Source: an uncultured Flavobacteriaceae bacterium
GTDB taxonomy: Bacteria; Bacteroidota; Bacteroidia; Flavobacteriales; Flavobacteriaceae
Length of the DNA stretch: 64,000 nt
Assembly: GCA_943788695.1 (NCBI GenBank)
Contig: CALSRG010000001.1
Span: 1,054,001-1,118,000 of the forward strand
Reading direction: 5' to 3'
Part shown: piece by piece, positions 29,350 through 39,965 of the stretch
Layout: each line of letters starts with the position of its first letter
Position numbering within the stretch: the stretch's first letter is position 1
Translations under genes and position numbers: made by a program
The notes under the pieces: model-generated
Databases searched by the model: none
What the model saw: only the letters and a program-made list of their open reading frames with translations
Told to the model about the DNA's origin: nothing

Positions 29350-30229
29350 CCGACAGCAATTTTGTTAACTCAATTAATTCTTTTTCCGAATCAAACGTGA
29401 TAATGAGTTTGCTTTTACCATTTACGTTTGTAGAAATTTGAACAGTTCGTCCTAATTTTTGAGACAAAGATTTTGCAGTGTCGGCATAAACATTGGCTGG
29501 CGTTGTCTTTTTGGCAATCTTAGGTTCCAGCAAGCGACGAACCAATTCTTCGGTTTGTCTTACTGAAAGTTGATTGGCAATGACTTTGTCATAAACATGT
29601 AATTGCTGATTGGGATCTCCGAGACCGATTAAGGCCCTGCCGTGTCCCATTGATACAAATCCATCACGCATACCTGTTTGGATTATTGGATCTAATTTTA
29701 ATAAACGCAAATAATTGGCAATGGTTGATCGATTTTTACCGACTCGATCACTGAGTTGTTCTTGTGTGAGTTTAATTTCACTTAATAATCTTTCATAAGA
29801 AAGGGCAATTTCGATGGGGTCAAGGTCTTGACGTTGAATGTTTTCAACCAAGGCCATTTCGAGCGATTCATTGTCATTAGCAATACGCACAAATGCAGGA
29901 ATAGCTTTTAATCCTGCCAATTTTGAAGCGCGTAAACGGCGTTCCCCAGAAATCAACTGAAATTTATCGAATCCTACTTTCCTAACCGTTATAGGTTGAA
30001 TGATCCCCAATTCCTTTATCGAAGAAGCAAGTTCGGAAATGTTTTGATCGTTAAATTGAGTCCTCGGTTGAAAAGGATTTACCTCTATATGATCAATGTC
30101 TATTTCGACAATACTACCAATAATTTGTGATGCATTTTCATCCTGAGCAGACTGGATATCCTTTGCAGGATCTTTTAGCAATGCCGACAATCCTCTTCCA
30201 AGTGCTTGCTTTTGAGTGGCTTTAGCCAT
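29342..30229 (-). CDS. parB: Chromosome partitioning protein ParB
   Basis: Binds parS sites, hydrolyses CTP and spreads along DNA to segregate the chromosome with ParA. The 295-residue protein has an N-terminal ParA-contact segment (K-Q-A-L-G-R-G-L-S-A-L-L), the nucleotide-binding motifs N-P-F-Q-P-R and G-E-R-R-L-R-A, and a helix-turn-helix region (LTQEQLSDRVGKNRSTIANYL). The C-terminus is a dimerisation segment. It starts 8 bases after parA. I saw no convincing parS in the window. Confidence 0.96.
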   Translation of the reverse strand: MAKATQKQALGRGLSALLKDPAKDIQSAQDENASQIIGSIVEIDIDHIEVNPFQPRTQFNDQNISELASSIKELGIIQPITVRKVGFDKFQLISGERRLRASKLAGLKAIPAFVRIANDNESLEMALVENIQRQDLDPIEIALSYERLLSEIKLTQEQLSDRVGKNRSTIANYLRLLKLDPIIQTGMRDGFVSMGHGRALIGLGDPNQQLHVYDKVIANQLSVRQTEELVRRLLEPKIAKKTTPANVYADTAKSLSQKLGRTVQISTNVNGKSKLIITFDSEKELIELTKLLSGE

Positions 30230-30237
30230 ATAAATAC

Positions 30238-30996
30238 CTATTTTGTAATGAGTTCTTTTGCCAAATCTATATAATTTTCAGCGCCGCGACTATCAATATC
30301 GTAATTTATTATGGATTTGCCAAAGCTAGGTGCTTCACTCAGCCTCACATTACGTTGTATAACGGTGTTAAAAACCATTTCACTAAAGTGCTGCCGAACT
30401 TCTGATTCGACCTGATTCGACAAGCGCAGACGAGCATCAAACATGGTGAGCAACAAGCCTTCAATGTCGAGGGATGAGTTGTGAATCTTTTGAACACTTT
30501 TAATGGTATTGAGTAACTTGCCGAGCCCTTCTAAAGCAAAATATTCACACTGAATAGGAATTAAAACCGAATCAGCCGCAGTAAGCGCATTTAATGTTAA
30601 TAATCCTAATGACGGTGCACAGTCAATCAAAATATAATCAAAGTCATTTTTTAAGGGTAAAATGGCCTTGCGCAACATGTATTCGCGCTCTTCTTTGTCA
30701 ACCAATTCAATTTCAATAGCTACCAAGTCGATATGTGAAGGAATCACAGACACATTAGGCGAAGCACCTTCGATTAAACAGTCTACGGCTTCAGCAGTAT
30801 GCTCAAGAAGTTGATAAGTGCCCAAAACTTGAGAATCAACATCAATACCTAGTCCTGAAGTGGCATTAGCTTGCGGATCAGCATCAATTAAAAGTACCTT
30901 TTTTTCAAGTGCACCTAAGGCTGCAGCTAAATTTACTGTTGTGGTTGTCTTTCCGACGCCACCTTTTTGATTTGCTATGGCTATAATTCTACCCAT
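30238..30996 (-). CDS. parA: Chromosome partitioning ATPase ParA (Soj)
   Basis: A deviant Walker-type ATPase that drives segregation of ParB-parS complexes. The 252-residue protein begins with A-N-Q-K-G-G-V-G-K-T-T-T-T, then Walker A' (L-L-I-D-A-D-P-Q) and Walker B (Y-I-L-I-D-C-A-P-S). The short N-terminus with no DNA-binding extension is the chromosomal Soj form. It is the first gene of the minus-strand unit ending in WbqC. It is divergent from the M16 peptidase gene across 176 bases. Confidence 0.96.
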   Translation of the reverse strand: MGRIIAIANQKGGVGKTTTTVNLAAALGALEKKVLLIDADPQANATSGLGIDVDSQVLGTYQLLEHTAEAVDCLIEGASPNVSVIPSHIDLVAIEIELVDKEEREYMLRKAILPLKNDFDYILIDCAPSLGLLTLNALTAADSVLIPIQCEYFALEGLGKLLNTIKSVQKIHNSSLDIEGLLLTMFDARLRLSNQVESEVRQHFSEMVFNTVIQRNVRLSEAPSFGKSIINYDIDSRGAENYIDLAKELITK

Positions 30997-31172
30997 TGGG
31001 GAATTGGTTTTAAGGTTTAAAAATAATATTTATTATAATGCGGAACGTGTGGAATTTAATAATCTAATTAACAATGTTGCTTGTGTTTGTATTGAAAAAA
31101 TTCCTTAAATTTAAAGGGCTGAAATAGAATTATTTCGTAAGTTGTTCACTTAAAAACTAATATTTATTTGTC

Positions 31173-33896
31173 ATGAAATTATTTGTAAAATCTACTCTTT
31201 TTTCGCTTTTAATTCTTGGAGCAACTCAATATGGGATGGCTCAAATTACTAAAATCGCCTCTGTGGAGGGAATCACCGAATATGTCCTAGATAATGGCAT
31301 GAAGGTCCTTTTATTTCCTGACAATTCTTCACAGACAATCACCGTTAATATTACCTATATGGTTGGTTCTCGTCACGAGGGTTATGGTGAAAAGGGTATG
31401 GCTCACTTATTGGAGCATCTCGTGTTTAAAGGTACTCCAACACATGAGGATATTCCTAATGAATTGACTGAACGTGGTGCTCGTGCAAATGGAACGACGT
31501 GGTATGACCGTACCAATTATTACGAGACTTTTAGTGCCACAGATGATAATTTGGAATGGGCTTTAGGATTAGAATCGGATCGTATGTTAAATTCATACAT
31601 TTCGAAGGAAGATCTCGATTCAGAATTTAGTGTCGTACGCAACGAATTTGAAAGCGGTGAAAATTCACCATCCAGAACATTGTCTCAAAAAGTTATCCGT
31701 GCGGCTTATATGTGGCACAATTACGGTAACTCTACTATTGGCAACCGTTCCGACATTGAGCGGGTGCCAATTACAAACTTAAAGGCATTTTATAAGAAAT
31801 ATTATCGGCCAGACAATGCCGTTCTTATGATCACTGGTAAATTTGATGACAAGCGTACTTTGGATTTGGTTGTAAAGTATTTTGGTCCCCTAAAGAATCC
31901 TTCGACTGCACTTAGCGAAGTGCCAACTGTAGAGCCAGCCCAAGACGGCGAAAAACGTGTCGAACTTAGTCGTGTTGGCGATTTGCAATTGGTGATGGCG
32001 CTTTATCATTCACCAGCAGGATCTGACCCTGATTTTGCGGCCTTAACTCTGGCACAAAATGTCCTAACCGACGCACCTTCAGGGAGACTTTATAAAGCTT
32101 TAGTGGAAACACAAAAGGCCTCGAGTGTATATGCGTCAAATCCATTTACTAAAGAACCTGGATATATTAATTTCAACGTGAGTGTACCTTCTGAGAAATC
32201 ATTAGAAGAGGCTGAGAGCGAGCTTTTGAAAGTCTTGGACGATTTAAAAGTGAATCCAATCACAGTGGATGAACTCAAACGTGCTCGAGCTAATATTATG
32301 AAACAATTGGATCAGTTGAGCCGAAACTCGGGTGTCATGGGAACTTATATGAGTGAATTTATTGGAGCAGGGGATTGGAGATTGGCTTTCATTCACCGTG
32401 ATAGAATAGAAAGCACTACAGTCGAACAAGTGAATGCGGCAGTTCAAAAATATTTCATTCCTACTAACCGAACGATTGGAAACTTTATTCCTACGGACAA
32501 GCCGGAGCGTGTAGAGATTTTGCACACTGAGGGTGTATCTGAAATGGCAGCAAGTTATAAAGGTAGAGTGGCGTTGGATGCAGGTGAAGATTTTGATGTG
32601 GCCTATGATAATATTCAAAACCGATTGGATAGCGGTATGTTGCCAAAATCTGGAATTGAATACGGTTTTATTAATAAAGCTAATCGCGGCGAAACTGTGA
32701 CCCTCTCATTTGCTATGAGAACAGGGAATGTTGATGATTATATGAACAAAGGCATGACGGCAGGATTTGTTGCAAACATGCTAAACAAAGGTACACAATC
32801 ACGATCACGCCAAGATATTGAAGATGCGTTAAGTGCCATCAGTTCGTCTGTTGGGTTTAGCGGAAGTAACGGAAGGGTTTTTGCTAATATTTCTTCTACA
32901 AAAGAACACTTGCCAGCTGCCCTTGAGATTATGACTGACATGTTCAAGAATCCAAAGTTTGATGGTAAAGAATTGGATAAAATTAAAACACAACGTTTAG
33001 CCAGTATAGAAGGTAGTGCGTCAGATCCACAATTTTTAGCTGTCCAACGTATGAGTCAAATCAATCAATTTTATCCTAAAGGACACCCTAATTATAGTCC
33101 AAATATTGACGAACAAATTGAGATGATTAATGAGGTTAGCATTGAAAGTGTTCAATCATTTTATGATTCTTTTTATGGCATTTCTGATAACGCTTCTTTA
33201 GTGGCTATCGGAAGTATGGATGCAGAAATGGTTAAAACTTATTTTGAGGATAATTTTTCTAATTTCAGATGCGACAAACCATATAAAGAGATTGAAAATC
33301 CTTTCAAACAAAATATTTCAGCCAACGAAAATATCATTACACCAGACAAGAAAAATGCTTTTACAATAGGCCTGTTGACTCTTGAAGCTACTGAAACTGA
33401 TGAGGATAATGCAGCACTTCAGGTAGCAGGCACTATTTTTGGAGGAGGATTTTTGAATTCGCGAGTAGCAACACGTTTAAGACAGCAAGATGGTGTGAGT
33501 TATGGTGCAGGGGCACAGGTGAGTATAGATAGTGATCCAGATGATAAAAACTCATCTTTGATCATCTATGCCATATATGCGCCCATGAATGCTGAAAAGG
33601 TTCAAATAGGCTTTAAAGAAGAGTTAGATCGCTTTATTGCAGATGGTATTACTCAAGAAGAATTGAACAGTGCCGTTAATGGGTGGGTGCAAGGAAAAAC
33701 AGTTTCTAGAGCTAAAGACAACGAGTTGTCTTCGTTGATTAACAATAATCTTTATTTTGATAGGGATATGTCATATCATGCTGCTCTCGAATCTCAGGTC
33801 AGTTCACTGACTGTTGAAAAAGTAAATGCTGTTATTAAGAAGTATTTTAAAGCGCTAGAGCAATGGACAGTTGTTAACGGAGGCGATTTTAAATAG
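31173..33896 (+). CDS. M16-family zinc metallopeptidase (exported, two-module)
   Basis: A 907-residue exported peptidase with a signal peptide cleaved near residue 23. The first M16 module has the inverted zinc motif H78-L-L-E-H82 and a downstream glutamate in V-R-N-E-F-E. The second module (about 490-907) lacks HxxEH and would serve as the inactive half of the clam-shell chamber; it keeps the R/Y segment (RQQDGVSYGAGA). These enzymes degrade oligopeptides in the periplasm. It is monocistronic, with no clear terminator downstream. Confidence 0.93.
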   Translation: MKLFVKSTLFSLLILGATQYGMAQITKIASVEGITEYVLDNGMKVLLFPDNSSQTITVNITYMVGSRHEGYGEKGMAHLLEHLVFKGTPTHEDIPNELTERGARANGTTWYDRTNYYETFSATDDNLEWALGLESDRMLNSYISKEDLDSEFSVVRNEFESGENSPSRTLSQKVIRAAYMWHNYGNSTIGNRSDIERVPITNLKAFYKKYYRPDNAVLMITGKFDDKRTLDLVVKYFGPLKNPSTALSEVPTVEPAQDGEKRVELSRVGDLQLVMALYHSPAGSDPDFAALTLAQNVLTDAPSGRLYKALVETQKASSVYASNPFTKEPGYINFNVSVPSEKSLEEAESELLKVLDDLKVNPITVDELKRARANIMKQLDQLSRNSGVMGTYMSEFIGAGDWRLAFIHRDRIESTTVEQVNAAVQKYFIPTNRTIGNFIPTDKPERVEILHTEGVSEMAASYKGRVALDAGEDFDVAYDNIQNRLDSGMLPKSGIEYGFINKANRGETVTLSFAMRTGNVDDYMNKGMTAGFVANMLNKGTQSRSRQDIEDALSAISSSVGFSGSNGRVFANISSTKEHLPAALEIMTDMFKNPKFDGKELDKIKTQRLASIEGSASDPQFLAVQRMSQINQFYPKGHPNYSPNIDEQIEMINEVSIESVQSFYDSFYGISDNASLVAIGSMDAEMVKTYFEDNFSNFRCDKPYKEIENPFKQNISANENIITPDKKNAFTIGLLTLEATETDEDNAALQVAGTIFGGGFLNSRVATRLRQQDGVSYGAGAQVSIDSDPDDKNSSLIIYAIYAPMNAEKVQIGFKEELDRFIADGITQEELNSAVNGWVQGKTVSRAKDNELSSLINNNLYFDRDMSYHAALESQVSSLTVEKVNAVIKKYFKALEQWTVVNGGDFK

Positions 33897-34262
33897 GTGC
33901 ATACAATAATTTAGAATTGTTAAAAAAATATCGTTGAGCACAAAATGAAAAATGATTTATCTTTAAACATATGAGTGCCTGTGACTAACGTCAAATTTAG
34001 AGTAAAACTCTCTTTTGGTTACACTGCTCTTAATCAAAATGATGTACTGTGGCAAAAAATAAACTCGCGAGACTAATGAAATTTGTCTTCAGTAAAACAC
34101 TAAAAAATTACCATTCTCGTTGGAACACCTTATAAAATTAATTGCTAGTAGTAGCTAATTTACGAACGTACTTACGGTCTTTATACCTGTGATTTATTTG
34201 CCAAACTTTAGTACTTAAAACGCGCAACTGACCTTATAAACACCTAGGATGCGGTCTATTTT
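33897..34262. other. Gene-free interval between M16 peptidase and methylmalonyl-CoA mutase
   Basis: This 366-base AT-rich stretch lies between the 3' ends of two convergent genes. I see no convincing coding frame or RNA gene. The only structure noticed is a short hairpin AGAGT-AAA-ACTCT at 33999-34011 followed by CTTTT, which might end transcription weakly. It is the longest non-coding stretch in the window. Confidence 0.6.
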
Positions 34263-36383
34263 TTATGCCATTAATTTGTGCAGAATAGAAATAGCAGCTT
34301 CGCTGATGTTTGATCCAGGACCAAAAATAGCTGTTACGCCATGATTTAATAAAAATTGATAATCTTGTTTAGGAATGACACCTCCCACGATAATCATTAT
34401 GTCGTCACGACCATAATCTTTCAAAGCCTGAATTACCTCGGGTACGAGTGTTTTATGGCCAGCGGCGAGTGACGAAATACCTAAAATATGGACATCATTT
34501 TCAACGGCTTGTTTGGCTGCTTCTTTTGGGGTTTGAAATAAAGGGCCTATATCAACATCAAAGCCGAGATCGGCGTATCCCGTAGCCACAACTTTAGCTC
34601 CCCTGTCATGGCCATCTTGTCCCATTTTTGCAATCATAATTCGAGGTCGGCGTCCTTGTTGTGATGCAAATGAGTCTGATAAGGCTTTAGCTTCATTAAA
34701 TTTAGAATCGCTATTTAGAGCTTTTTGATACACGCCGCTGAATGTTTGAATGTCTGCTTTGAATCTGCCAAAAACAACCTCCAAAGCAGTGCTGATCTCA
34801 CCTAATGTAGCCCGCGAACGTGCCGCATCGATAGCCAAAGCTAATAAATTTTTATCATCAGTTTGCGCCGCTTGGGTAAGATTCTCCAAACTTTTACGAA
34901 CCTCATCCTCGTTTCGATTTGATCGCACTGACTTTAGCCTTTCCAATTGCTGTTCTCTCACAGCTTTATTGTCCACTTCAAGTATTTGTAAATCATCTTC
35001 TTCATCCAAGATGTATTGGTTGACCCCTATGATAACATCTTGCTTAGAATCGATTCGGGCTTGTTTTCGGGCTGCAGCTTGCTCGATGCGCATTTTAGGA
35101 ATCCCAGCATTATTGGCCTCAGTCATACCACCCATAGCCTCGATTTCTTCGATCAGTTTCCAAGCTTTTTTGACGATATCATTGGTCAAGGATTCAAGGT
35201 AATAACTTCCAGCCCATGGATCTACAGTTTTGGTAATATGAGTTTCTTGTTGAAGATAGATTTGAGTGTTTCTTGCAATTTGGGCTGAAAAATCCGTTGG
35301 AAGTGCTATGGCTTCGTCTAAGGCATTGGTATGCAAACTTTGTGTGCCACCAAATACCGCTGCTGCCGCTTCAATGGTTGTTCTTGCAACATTATTAAAC
35401 GGATCTTGTTCAGTCAAGCTCCAACCACTGGTTTGGCAGTGGGTGCGGAGTGCCAATGACTTTTTGTTTTTTGGGTTGAATTGCTGAACAATTTTTGCCC
35501 ATAACATTCGAGCAGCTCGTAATTTGGCAATTTCCATAAAATGATTCATGCCAATACCCCAAAAGAAAGATAAGCGGGGTGCAAAATCATCTATATCGAT
35601 ACCAGCATTGATACCTTGCCTGAGGTATTCTAATCCATTGGCCAATGTGTAAGCTAATTCAATGTCATTTGTAGCACCAGCTTCTTGCATATGATAACCC
35701 GAAATACTAATACTGTTAAACTTTGGCATTTCTTTGCTGGTGAATGCAAAAATATCCGATATGATTCTCATAGATGGCTTAGGTGGGTAGATGTAGGTAT
35801 TGCGCACCATGAACTCTTTTAAAATATCATTTTGTATAGTCCCAGATAGTTGATCCATGGGCACTCCTTGCTCTTCTGCTGCCACAATATAAAAAGCCAT
35901 AATTGGTAAAACAGCGCCATTCATCGTCATAGATACCGACATACTATCTAAAGGAATCCGATCGAACAATATTTTCATATCCTCCACAGTGTCAATAGCT
36001 ACACCTGCTTTTCCTACATCACCAACCACCCTTTCATGGTCTGAGTCATAGCCGCGATGTGTAGGTAAATCAAAAGCAACTGAAAGTCCTTTTTGCCCTG
36101 CGGCCAAATTTTTCCGATAAAAAGCATTACTGTCTTCGGCAGTTGAAAACCCTGCGTATTGTCGAATGGTCCATGGACGGCTAACGTACATACTACTATA
36201 TGGGCCTCTCAAATAGGGCGGTGAGCCAGCTCCAAAATGCAAGTGTTCAACGGATGAAATATCCTTTTGTTGATATTGCGATTTTATTGCTATTCCTTCT
36301 GCCGTTTCAATGGATTTGACATTCCTGATGTTTGAATCATCAACAAAATGCTTCAGAGTAATATGAGATACAGGATGTCTCAT
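34263..36383 (-). CDS. scpA: Methylmalonyl-CoA mutase large (catalytic) subunit
   Basis: Interconverts methylmalonyl-CoA and succinyl-CoA with adenosylcobalamin, linking propionate and odd-chain or branched substrates to the TCA cycle. The 706-residue protein has the CoA-binding TIM barrel ([18 protein letters not shown] near residue 80) and a C-terminal B12 domain with D590-x-H592-x-x-G595, where the histidine ligates cobalt. It overlaps the small-subunit gene by 4 bases. No cobalamin riboswitch is visible upstream in the operon. Confidence 0.96.
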   Translation of the reverse strand: MRHPVSHITLKHFVDDSNIRNVKSIETAEGIAIKSQYQQKDISSVEHLHFGAGSPPYLRGPYSSMYVSRPWTIRQYAGFSTAEDSNAFYRKNLAAGQKGLSVAFDLPTHRGYDSDHERVVGDVGKAGVAIDTVEDMKILFDRIPLDSMSVSMTMNGAVLPIMAFYIVAAEEQGVPMDQLSGTIQNDILKEFMVRNTYIYPPKPSMRIISDIFAFTSKEMPKFNSISISGYHMQEAGATNDIELAYTLANGLEYLRQGINAGIDIDDFAPRLSFFWGIGMNHFMEIAKLRAARMLWAKIVQQFNPKNKKSLALRTHCQTSGWSLTEQDPFNNVARTTIEAAAAVFGGTQSLHTNALDEAIALPTDFSAQIARNTQIYLQQETHITKTVDPWAGSYYLESLTNDIVKKAWKLIEEIEAMGGMTEANNAGIPKMRIEQAAARKQARIDSKQDVIIGVNQYILDEEDDLQILEVDNKAVREQQLERLKSVRSNRNEDEVRKSLENLTQAAQTDDKNLLALAIDAARSRATLGEISTALEVVFGRFKADIQTFSGVYQKALNSDSKFNEAKALSDSFASQQGRRPRIMIAKMGQDGHDRGAKVVATGYADLGFDVDIGPLFQTPKEAAKQAVENDVHILGISSLAAGHKTLVPEVIQALKDYGRDDIMIIVGGVIPKQDYQFLLNHGVTAIFGPGSNISEAAISILHKLMA

Positions 36384-37747
36384 GCTTTTTCGCGTTTCAT
36401 TCTTTCCTTCTCTATTTCATCCGCCAATCGTGATGGTATAATTGCTTTAAAGACCTTATTTTGATTAACATCTAACTTTAGTTTATCAATAGTAGGACTC
36501 ATTTTCTCCTCTTCGCTTTTATATGCATTTACCCCCAGCAATATTATGTCTTTCTGATCAAATGCCTCTTGTTCTTTTGTAGCACTGTTTTTGATAGATG
36601 CTTGTACGACCCCCGATTTGAGTGCCTCAATAAATCCACCTTTAGCTTCAATCGACTTGAATAATTCCAAAGCTTGATTTGCCAGTGAATGGGTTAAATA
36701 ATCAATGTAATAAGTGCCATCTGTAGGGTTTTGTACAGCCTGAAAAAAACTTTCATGTTTTAAAATGAGCAATTGATTTCGTGCAATTCGCTGGCCAAAA
36801 TCATTGGGATTATGGTATTGATTGTCATAAGGCATGTTGACAATGGTGTCAGCACCACCAAGCGCAGCACTCATGCATTCGGTGGTACTTCTCAATAAAT
36901 TATTATTGTAACTGTAAATGGTTTTATTTCGCTCTGTTGTAGTTGTTAAAATATGACATGGTGTATCATCGAATCCAATACCTGAAAGCAACGATTGCCA
37001 AAGCCATCTAAGCGCTCTTAATTTGGCGATTTCGAAAAAATAATTCGAGCCAACCGCCGTCTTAAAAGTCACCAAAGGAACTTGGTTTGATGTGCTGATA
37101 AGATTTAAATATTCGTTGGCATGTGACAAACCAAACGCGAGCTGTTGTATTATATTTGCTCCAGCATTTTGGTAAAGACTCATGTCTATACTCACTTGAC
37201 TTTGATTCAACAATTGGCCCTGAAGATGAGAGCGCATAACATTCAAATCAGTGTCTTGGTCTATTAGCCAATCTCCAATTCTTGCCCGATGACCTATTGG
37301 ATCAACATGTAAATTAAGCTTCGATTGGATAGCTGTAGATGATTTTTTGATGGTCTTCAAATCTTCTGCTCTACATGAAACTTTAACATGCCAATTGAGA
37401 TTGGATTTTTCGAACTTTCTAATTAATTGAATCGCTTCTTCTGCACTATAATCTCCGTCCAGATAGATGCTGTCAGCGCCACCTTTTGCTGCGTTACTGA
37501 CAAATTTTGAAGCGTCTGACACATTGGTAAAATGGAGGTATTCGCCTACGTTCCAGTCGTTTTGACTCTTTGGAATGTTTAAACGTATAGCCTCGTCAAT
37601 ATGATAGATAGGCCCTACATCTATGCCTTCGGCACTCGTCCATTTTAACTCATCTATATTTTGAATGTTAAGATCTTTGGCAATTTGATAGCGCCATTCC
37701 GCTGAGTTTATTTTCTCAAAACCAACAAACAAATCTTTCTCAGACAT
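36380..37747 (-). CDS. mutA: Methylmalonyl-CoA mutase small subunit
   Basis: The non-catalytic partner of the mutase heterodimer. At 455 aa it has the barrel-like core (for example [14 protein letters not shown] near residue 240) but ends after about 450 residues without the C-terminal D-x-H-x-x-G cobalamin motif found in the large subunit. Bacteroidota small subunits are usually shorter than actinobacterial ones, and this fits. Its start overlaps the stop of the FtsB-like gene by one base. Confidence 0.92.
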   Translation of the reverse strand: MSEKDLFVGFEKINSAEWRYQIAKDLNIQNIDELKWTSAEGIDVGPIYHIDEAIRLNIPKSQNDWNVGEYLHFTNVSDASKFVSNAAKGGADSIYLDGDYSAEEAIQLIRKFEKSNLNWHVKVSCRAEDLKTIKKSSTAIQSKLNLHVDPIGHRARIGDWLIDQDTDLNVMRSHLQGQLLNQSQVSIDMSLYQNAGANIIQQLAFGLSHANEYLNLISTSNQVPLVTFKTAVGSNYFFEIAKLRALRWLWQSLLSGIGFDDTPCHILTTTTERNKTIYSYNNNLLRSTTECMSAALGGADTIVNMPYDNQYHNPNDFGQRIARNQLLILKHESFFQAVQNPTDGTYYIDYLTHSLANQALELFKSIEAKGGFIEALKSGVVQASIKNSATKEQEAFDQKDIILLGVNAYKSEEEKMSPTIDKLKLDVNQNKVFKAIIPSRLADEIEKERMKREKA

Positions 37748-38079
37748 CAGGGCTTCTTGTTTATACTATCTTGAAATTCTATAATGTATACGTCTTCGTT
37801 TGGTTTTTTGAGGTAGTACTTATCGCGACCAAATCGCTCTAAGCCTTCTTCGGATTGAAGTGCTTTCCATTCTTGTTGGTCTTGTTTTATAGCATCTTGA
37901 TAAAATGATTTTTTATCTTCTAATTGTTCAATCTCTTGATTTAATTCACGGTGAATCAACCATGAGTTGGCGTCAAAGAATAGCATCCAAACCAAAAAGC
38001 CCACTCCAATCAATAAGAATAGATTCTTAAAGGGTCGTTTTAAATTCCGCCAAACGGTTTTTAGTTTTGATGAATTCAT
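37747..38079 (-). CDS. FtsB/DivIC-like septum formation initiator
   Basis: A bitopic inner-membrane protein of 110 residues: a short basic N-terminus, a transmembrane helix at about 20-36, a periplasmic coiled coil (LNQEIEQLEDKKSFYQDAI) and a short C-terminal segment with E-R-F-G-R-D-K-Y-Y-L-K, which is characteristic of the FtsB/DivIC family. In characterised bacteria these proteins join FtsL and FtsQ in the divisome. It sits between uridine kinase and the mutase genes and overlaps uridine kinase by 4 bases. Confidence 0.85.
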   Translation of the reverse strand: MNSSKLKTVWRNLKRPFKNLFLLIGVGFLVWMLFFDANSWLIHRELNQEIEQLEDKKSFYQDAIKQDQQEWKALQSEEGLERFGRDKYYLKKPNEDVYIIEFQDSINKKP

Positions 38080-38678
38080 CGGTTTTGAATAATTGATTTA
38101 ACCACGTCAATGGCTACGGTGTTGTAGTGGTTGTTTGGTATAATGATGTCGGCATATGTCTTTGATGGCTCGATAAAGGCATCATGCATCGGTTTTAAAG
38201 TTGTTTGGTAGCGATCCAAAATTTCGACGACGTCGCGACCTCGCTCTGCGGTATCTCGCTTTAGTCGTCGAATGAGACGCTCGTCGGCGTCAGCATGAAC
38301 AAAAACTTTAATATTCAATAAATCTCTAAGTGGTGCATGAGTAAGGATGAGTATCCCTTCAATCAGTAATACTTTTTGTGGTGTTATTTTAATGGTTTCT
38401 TTGGTGCGGTTGTGTTGCTCATAGGAATACATTGGCTGTTGTACGCTTTGCCCCATTTTTAGAGCTTTAACATGCTGACAAAGCATATCAAAATCTATAG
38501 CCTCAGGATGGTCATAGTTTATCTTGCAGCGTTTTTCAAATGATAAATGCGTGTTGTCTTTATAGTAAGAATCTTGTGATATTAGGGTAACTTCTTTAGC
38601 TGGAAACTGTTCTAGCAAGGTGTTTACTACTGTTGTTTTTCCGCAGCCTGTGCCTCCTGCAATACCAATAATGAGCAT
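38076..38678 (-). CDS. udk: Uridine kinase
   Basis: Phosphorylates uridine and cytidine in pyrimidine salvage. The 200-residue protein begins with the P-loop G-I-A-G-G-T-G-C-G-K-T-T, followed by D-S-Y-Y-K-D and the N-Y-D-H-P-E-A-I-D segment typical of Udk. I chose the ATG at 38678, which gives the standard N-terminus; an in-frame ATG 24 bases upstream is possible. A TAATTTTG -7 element lies upstream at 38707-38700 on the minus strand. It leads the udk-FtsB-mutA-scpA unit. Confidence 0.94.
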   Translation of the reverse strand: MLIIGIAGGTGCGKTTVVNTLLEQFPAKEVTLISQDSYYKDNTHLSFEKRCKINYDHPEAIDFDMLCQHVKALKMGQSVQQPMYSYEQHNRTKETIKITPQKVLLIEGILILTHAPLRDLLNIKVFVHADADERLIRRLKRDTAERGRDVVEILDRYQTTLKPMHDAFIEPSKTYADIIIPNNHYNTVAIDVVKSIIQNR

Positions 38679-38744
38679 AATTTTTGTATTATGTTTATAC
38701 AAAATTAAGATTATTTCTCAGCTTTTAACACATTACATTAGCCC

Positions 38745-39965
38745 TTATTGTTTTCTGTTGGCGAGTAATGGAGGAGGCTCTCCAGTAAATGGGTTCCAAC
38801 GACCAATAGATGTGGCGTCCATACCAATAGCTTTTATTACAGCTCGATCGCCGTAGCGCTGTCTCATTTTGTCCATTGCAAGACTCAAATTTGTTATTTT
38901 CTCGTCATTTTCAAACAGGTGCATTTGTTGACCTCCCTCGACCAAATTGCTAAAACGTATGCCGACGAGACGTATCAGTAGCCGCCTTTGGTACAATGTT
39001 TTGTATAGGTCCAATACAATTGGAATTATGTTGTGATCCATTGCACTATATGCTATACGTCGTTGCTGTGTGTGTGTTTGAAAATCGGAGTAACGTATTT
39101 TTACGGTTACGCAAGCTGTAAGTTTGTTGCCACGCCGAAGTTGATAGGCCAAATTCTCGGCCATGGCTATAAGAATGCTTTTTAGTTTGACATGATCCGT
39201 AGTGTCTTTTTCAAAAGTGCGTTCTGTTGAAATGGATTTCCGTTCTTGATAGGGAACTACAGGACTGTTGTCAATACCCTGAGCTTTTTTCCAAATGCTT
39301 CGACCTTGCTTGCCAAACACACGCTCAAGCAGTTCAACAGGCATATCTTGTAAAGTTTGTATCTGTTTTACACCTAAATCACATAAGGCTTTATAGGTCA
39401 CTTGGCCAACCATCGGTATTTTTTTAACAGACAAAGGAGCTAAAAATGGTTTCTCATTACCTTTTATAATTTGTATTTCATTGTTAGGTTTGGCTTCTCC
39501 AGTTGCAATTTTTGAAACAGTCTTATTAGCCGACAAACCAAAAGATATAGGCAGTCCAGTTTCTTTCATGATTTTTTGACGAAGTTCTGAAGCCAATTGC
39601 CGACAACCAAAAAACCGATCCATACCACTCAAGTCGATGTAAAATTCATCGACTGAGCTCTTTTCATATAAAGGCACAGATGATTTAATAATTTCAGTTA
39701 CTTCTTGGGAGAATTTGGTGTAGACGCCGGTATTACCACGTAAAATAATGGCCTCTGGACATAAGTTTTTAGCCATCCGCATGGGCATAGCTGAGTGTAT
39801 GCCAAACCGACGTGCCTCATAGCTGCAAGACGCCACAACACCCCGATCCGACGTGCCACCAATCAATATAGGCTTTCCAACCAATCGGCTGTCGAGTAGC
39901 CGCTCGCAAGACACAAAAAAAGTATCCAAATCCATATGAACAATAGCGCGTTGATCGAGTGTCAT
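38745..39965 (-). CDS. dinB: DNA polymerase IV-type Y-family polymerase DinB
   Basis: An error-prone translesion polymerase of 406 residues. The palm residues are visible as M-D-L-D-T-F-F (11-17) and S-V-D-E-F-Y-I-D near residue 105. The helix-hairpin-helix and little-finger domains follow. The C-terminus beyond about residue 360 (LVEGGQQMHLFEND) may hold the sliding-clamp peptide, with Q-M-H-L-F resembling the QxxLF clamp motif. Its start overlaps the end of dnaE by 4 bases, so the two polymerases are translated as a pair. Confidence 0.94.
   Translation of the reverse strand: MTLDQRAIVHMDLDTFFVSCERLLDSRLVGKPILIGGTSDRGVVASCSYEARRFGIHSAMPMRMAKNLCPEAIILRGNTGVYTKFSQEVTEIIKSSVPLYEKSSVDEFYIDLSGMDRFFGCRQLASELRQKIMKETGLPISFGLSANKTVSKIATGEAKPNNEIQIIKGNEKPFLAPLSVKKIPMVGQVTYKALCDLGVKQIQTLQDMPVELLERVFGKQGRSIWKKAQGIDNSPVVPYQERKSISTERTFEKDTTDHVKLKSILIAMAENLAYQLRRGNKLTACVTVKIRYSDFQTHTQQRRIAYSAMDHNIIPIVLDLYKTLYQRRLLIRLVGIRFSNLVEGGQQMHLFENDEKITNLSLAMDKMRQRYGDRAVIKAIGMDATSIGRWNPFTGEPPPLLANRKQ

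Noticed and set aside
31021-31080. A GGAACGTGTGGAAT stretch near parA that recalls half of a parS site
   Set aside because: The usual parS is a 16-bp palindrome with an ACGTG core flanked by matching halves; here the two halves do not match each other, so I do not call a parS.
33999-34011. AGAGT-AAA-ACTCT hairpin after the M16 peptidase gene
   Set aside because: Five base pairs and a short CTTTT tail about 100 bases after the stop codon; mentioned with the interval but not called as a terminator.
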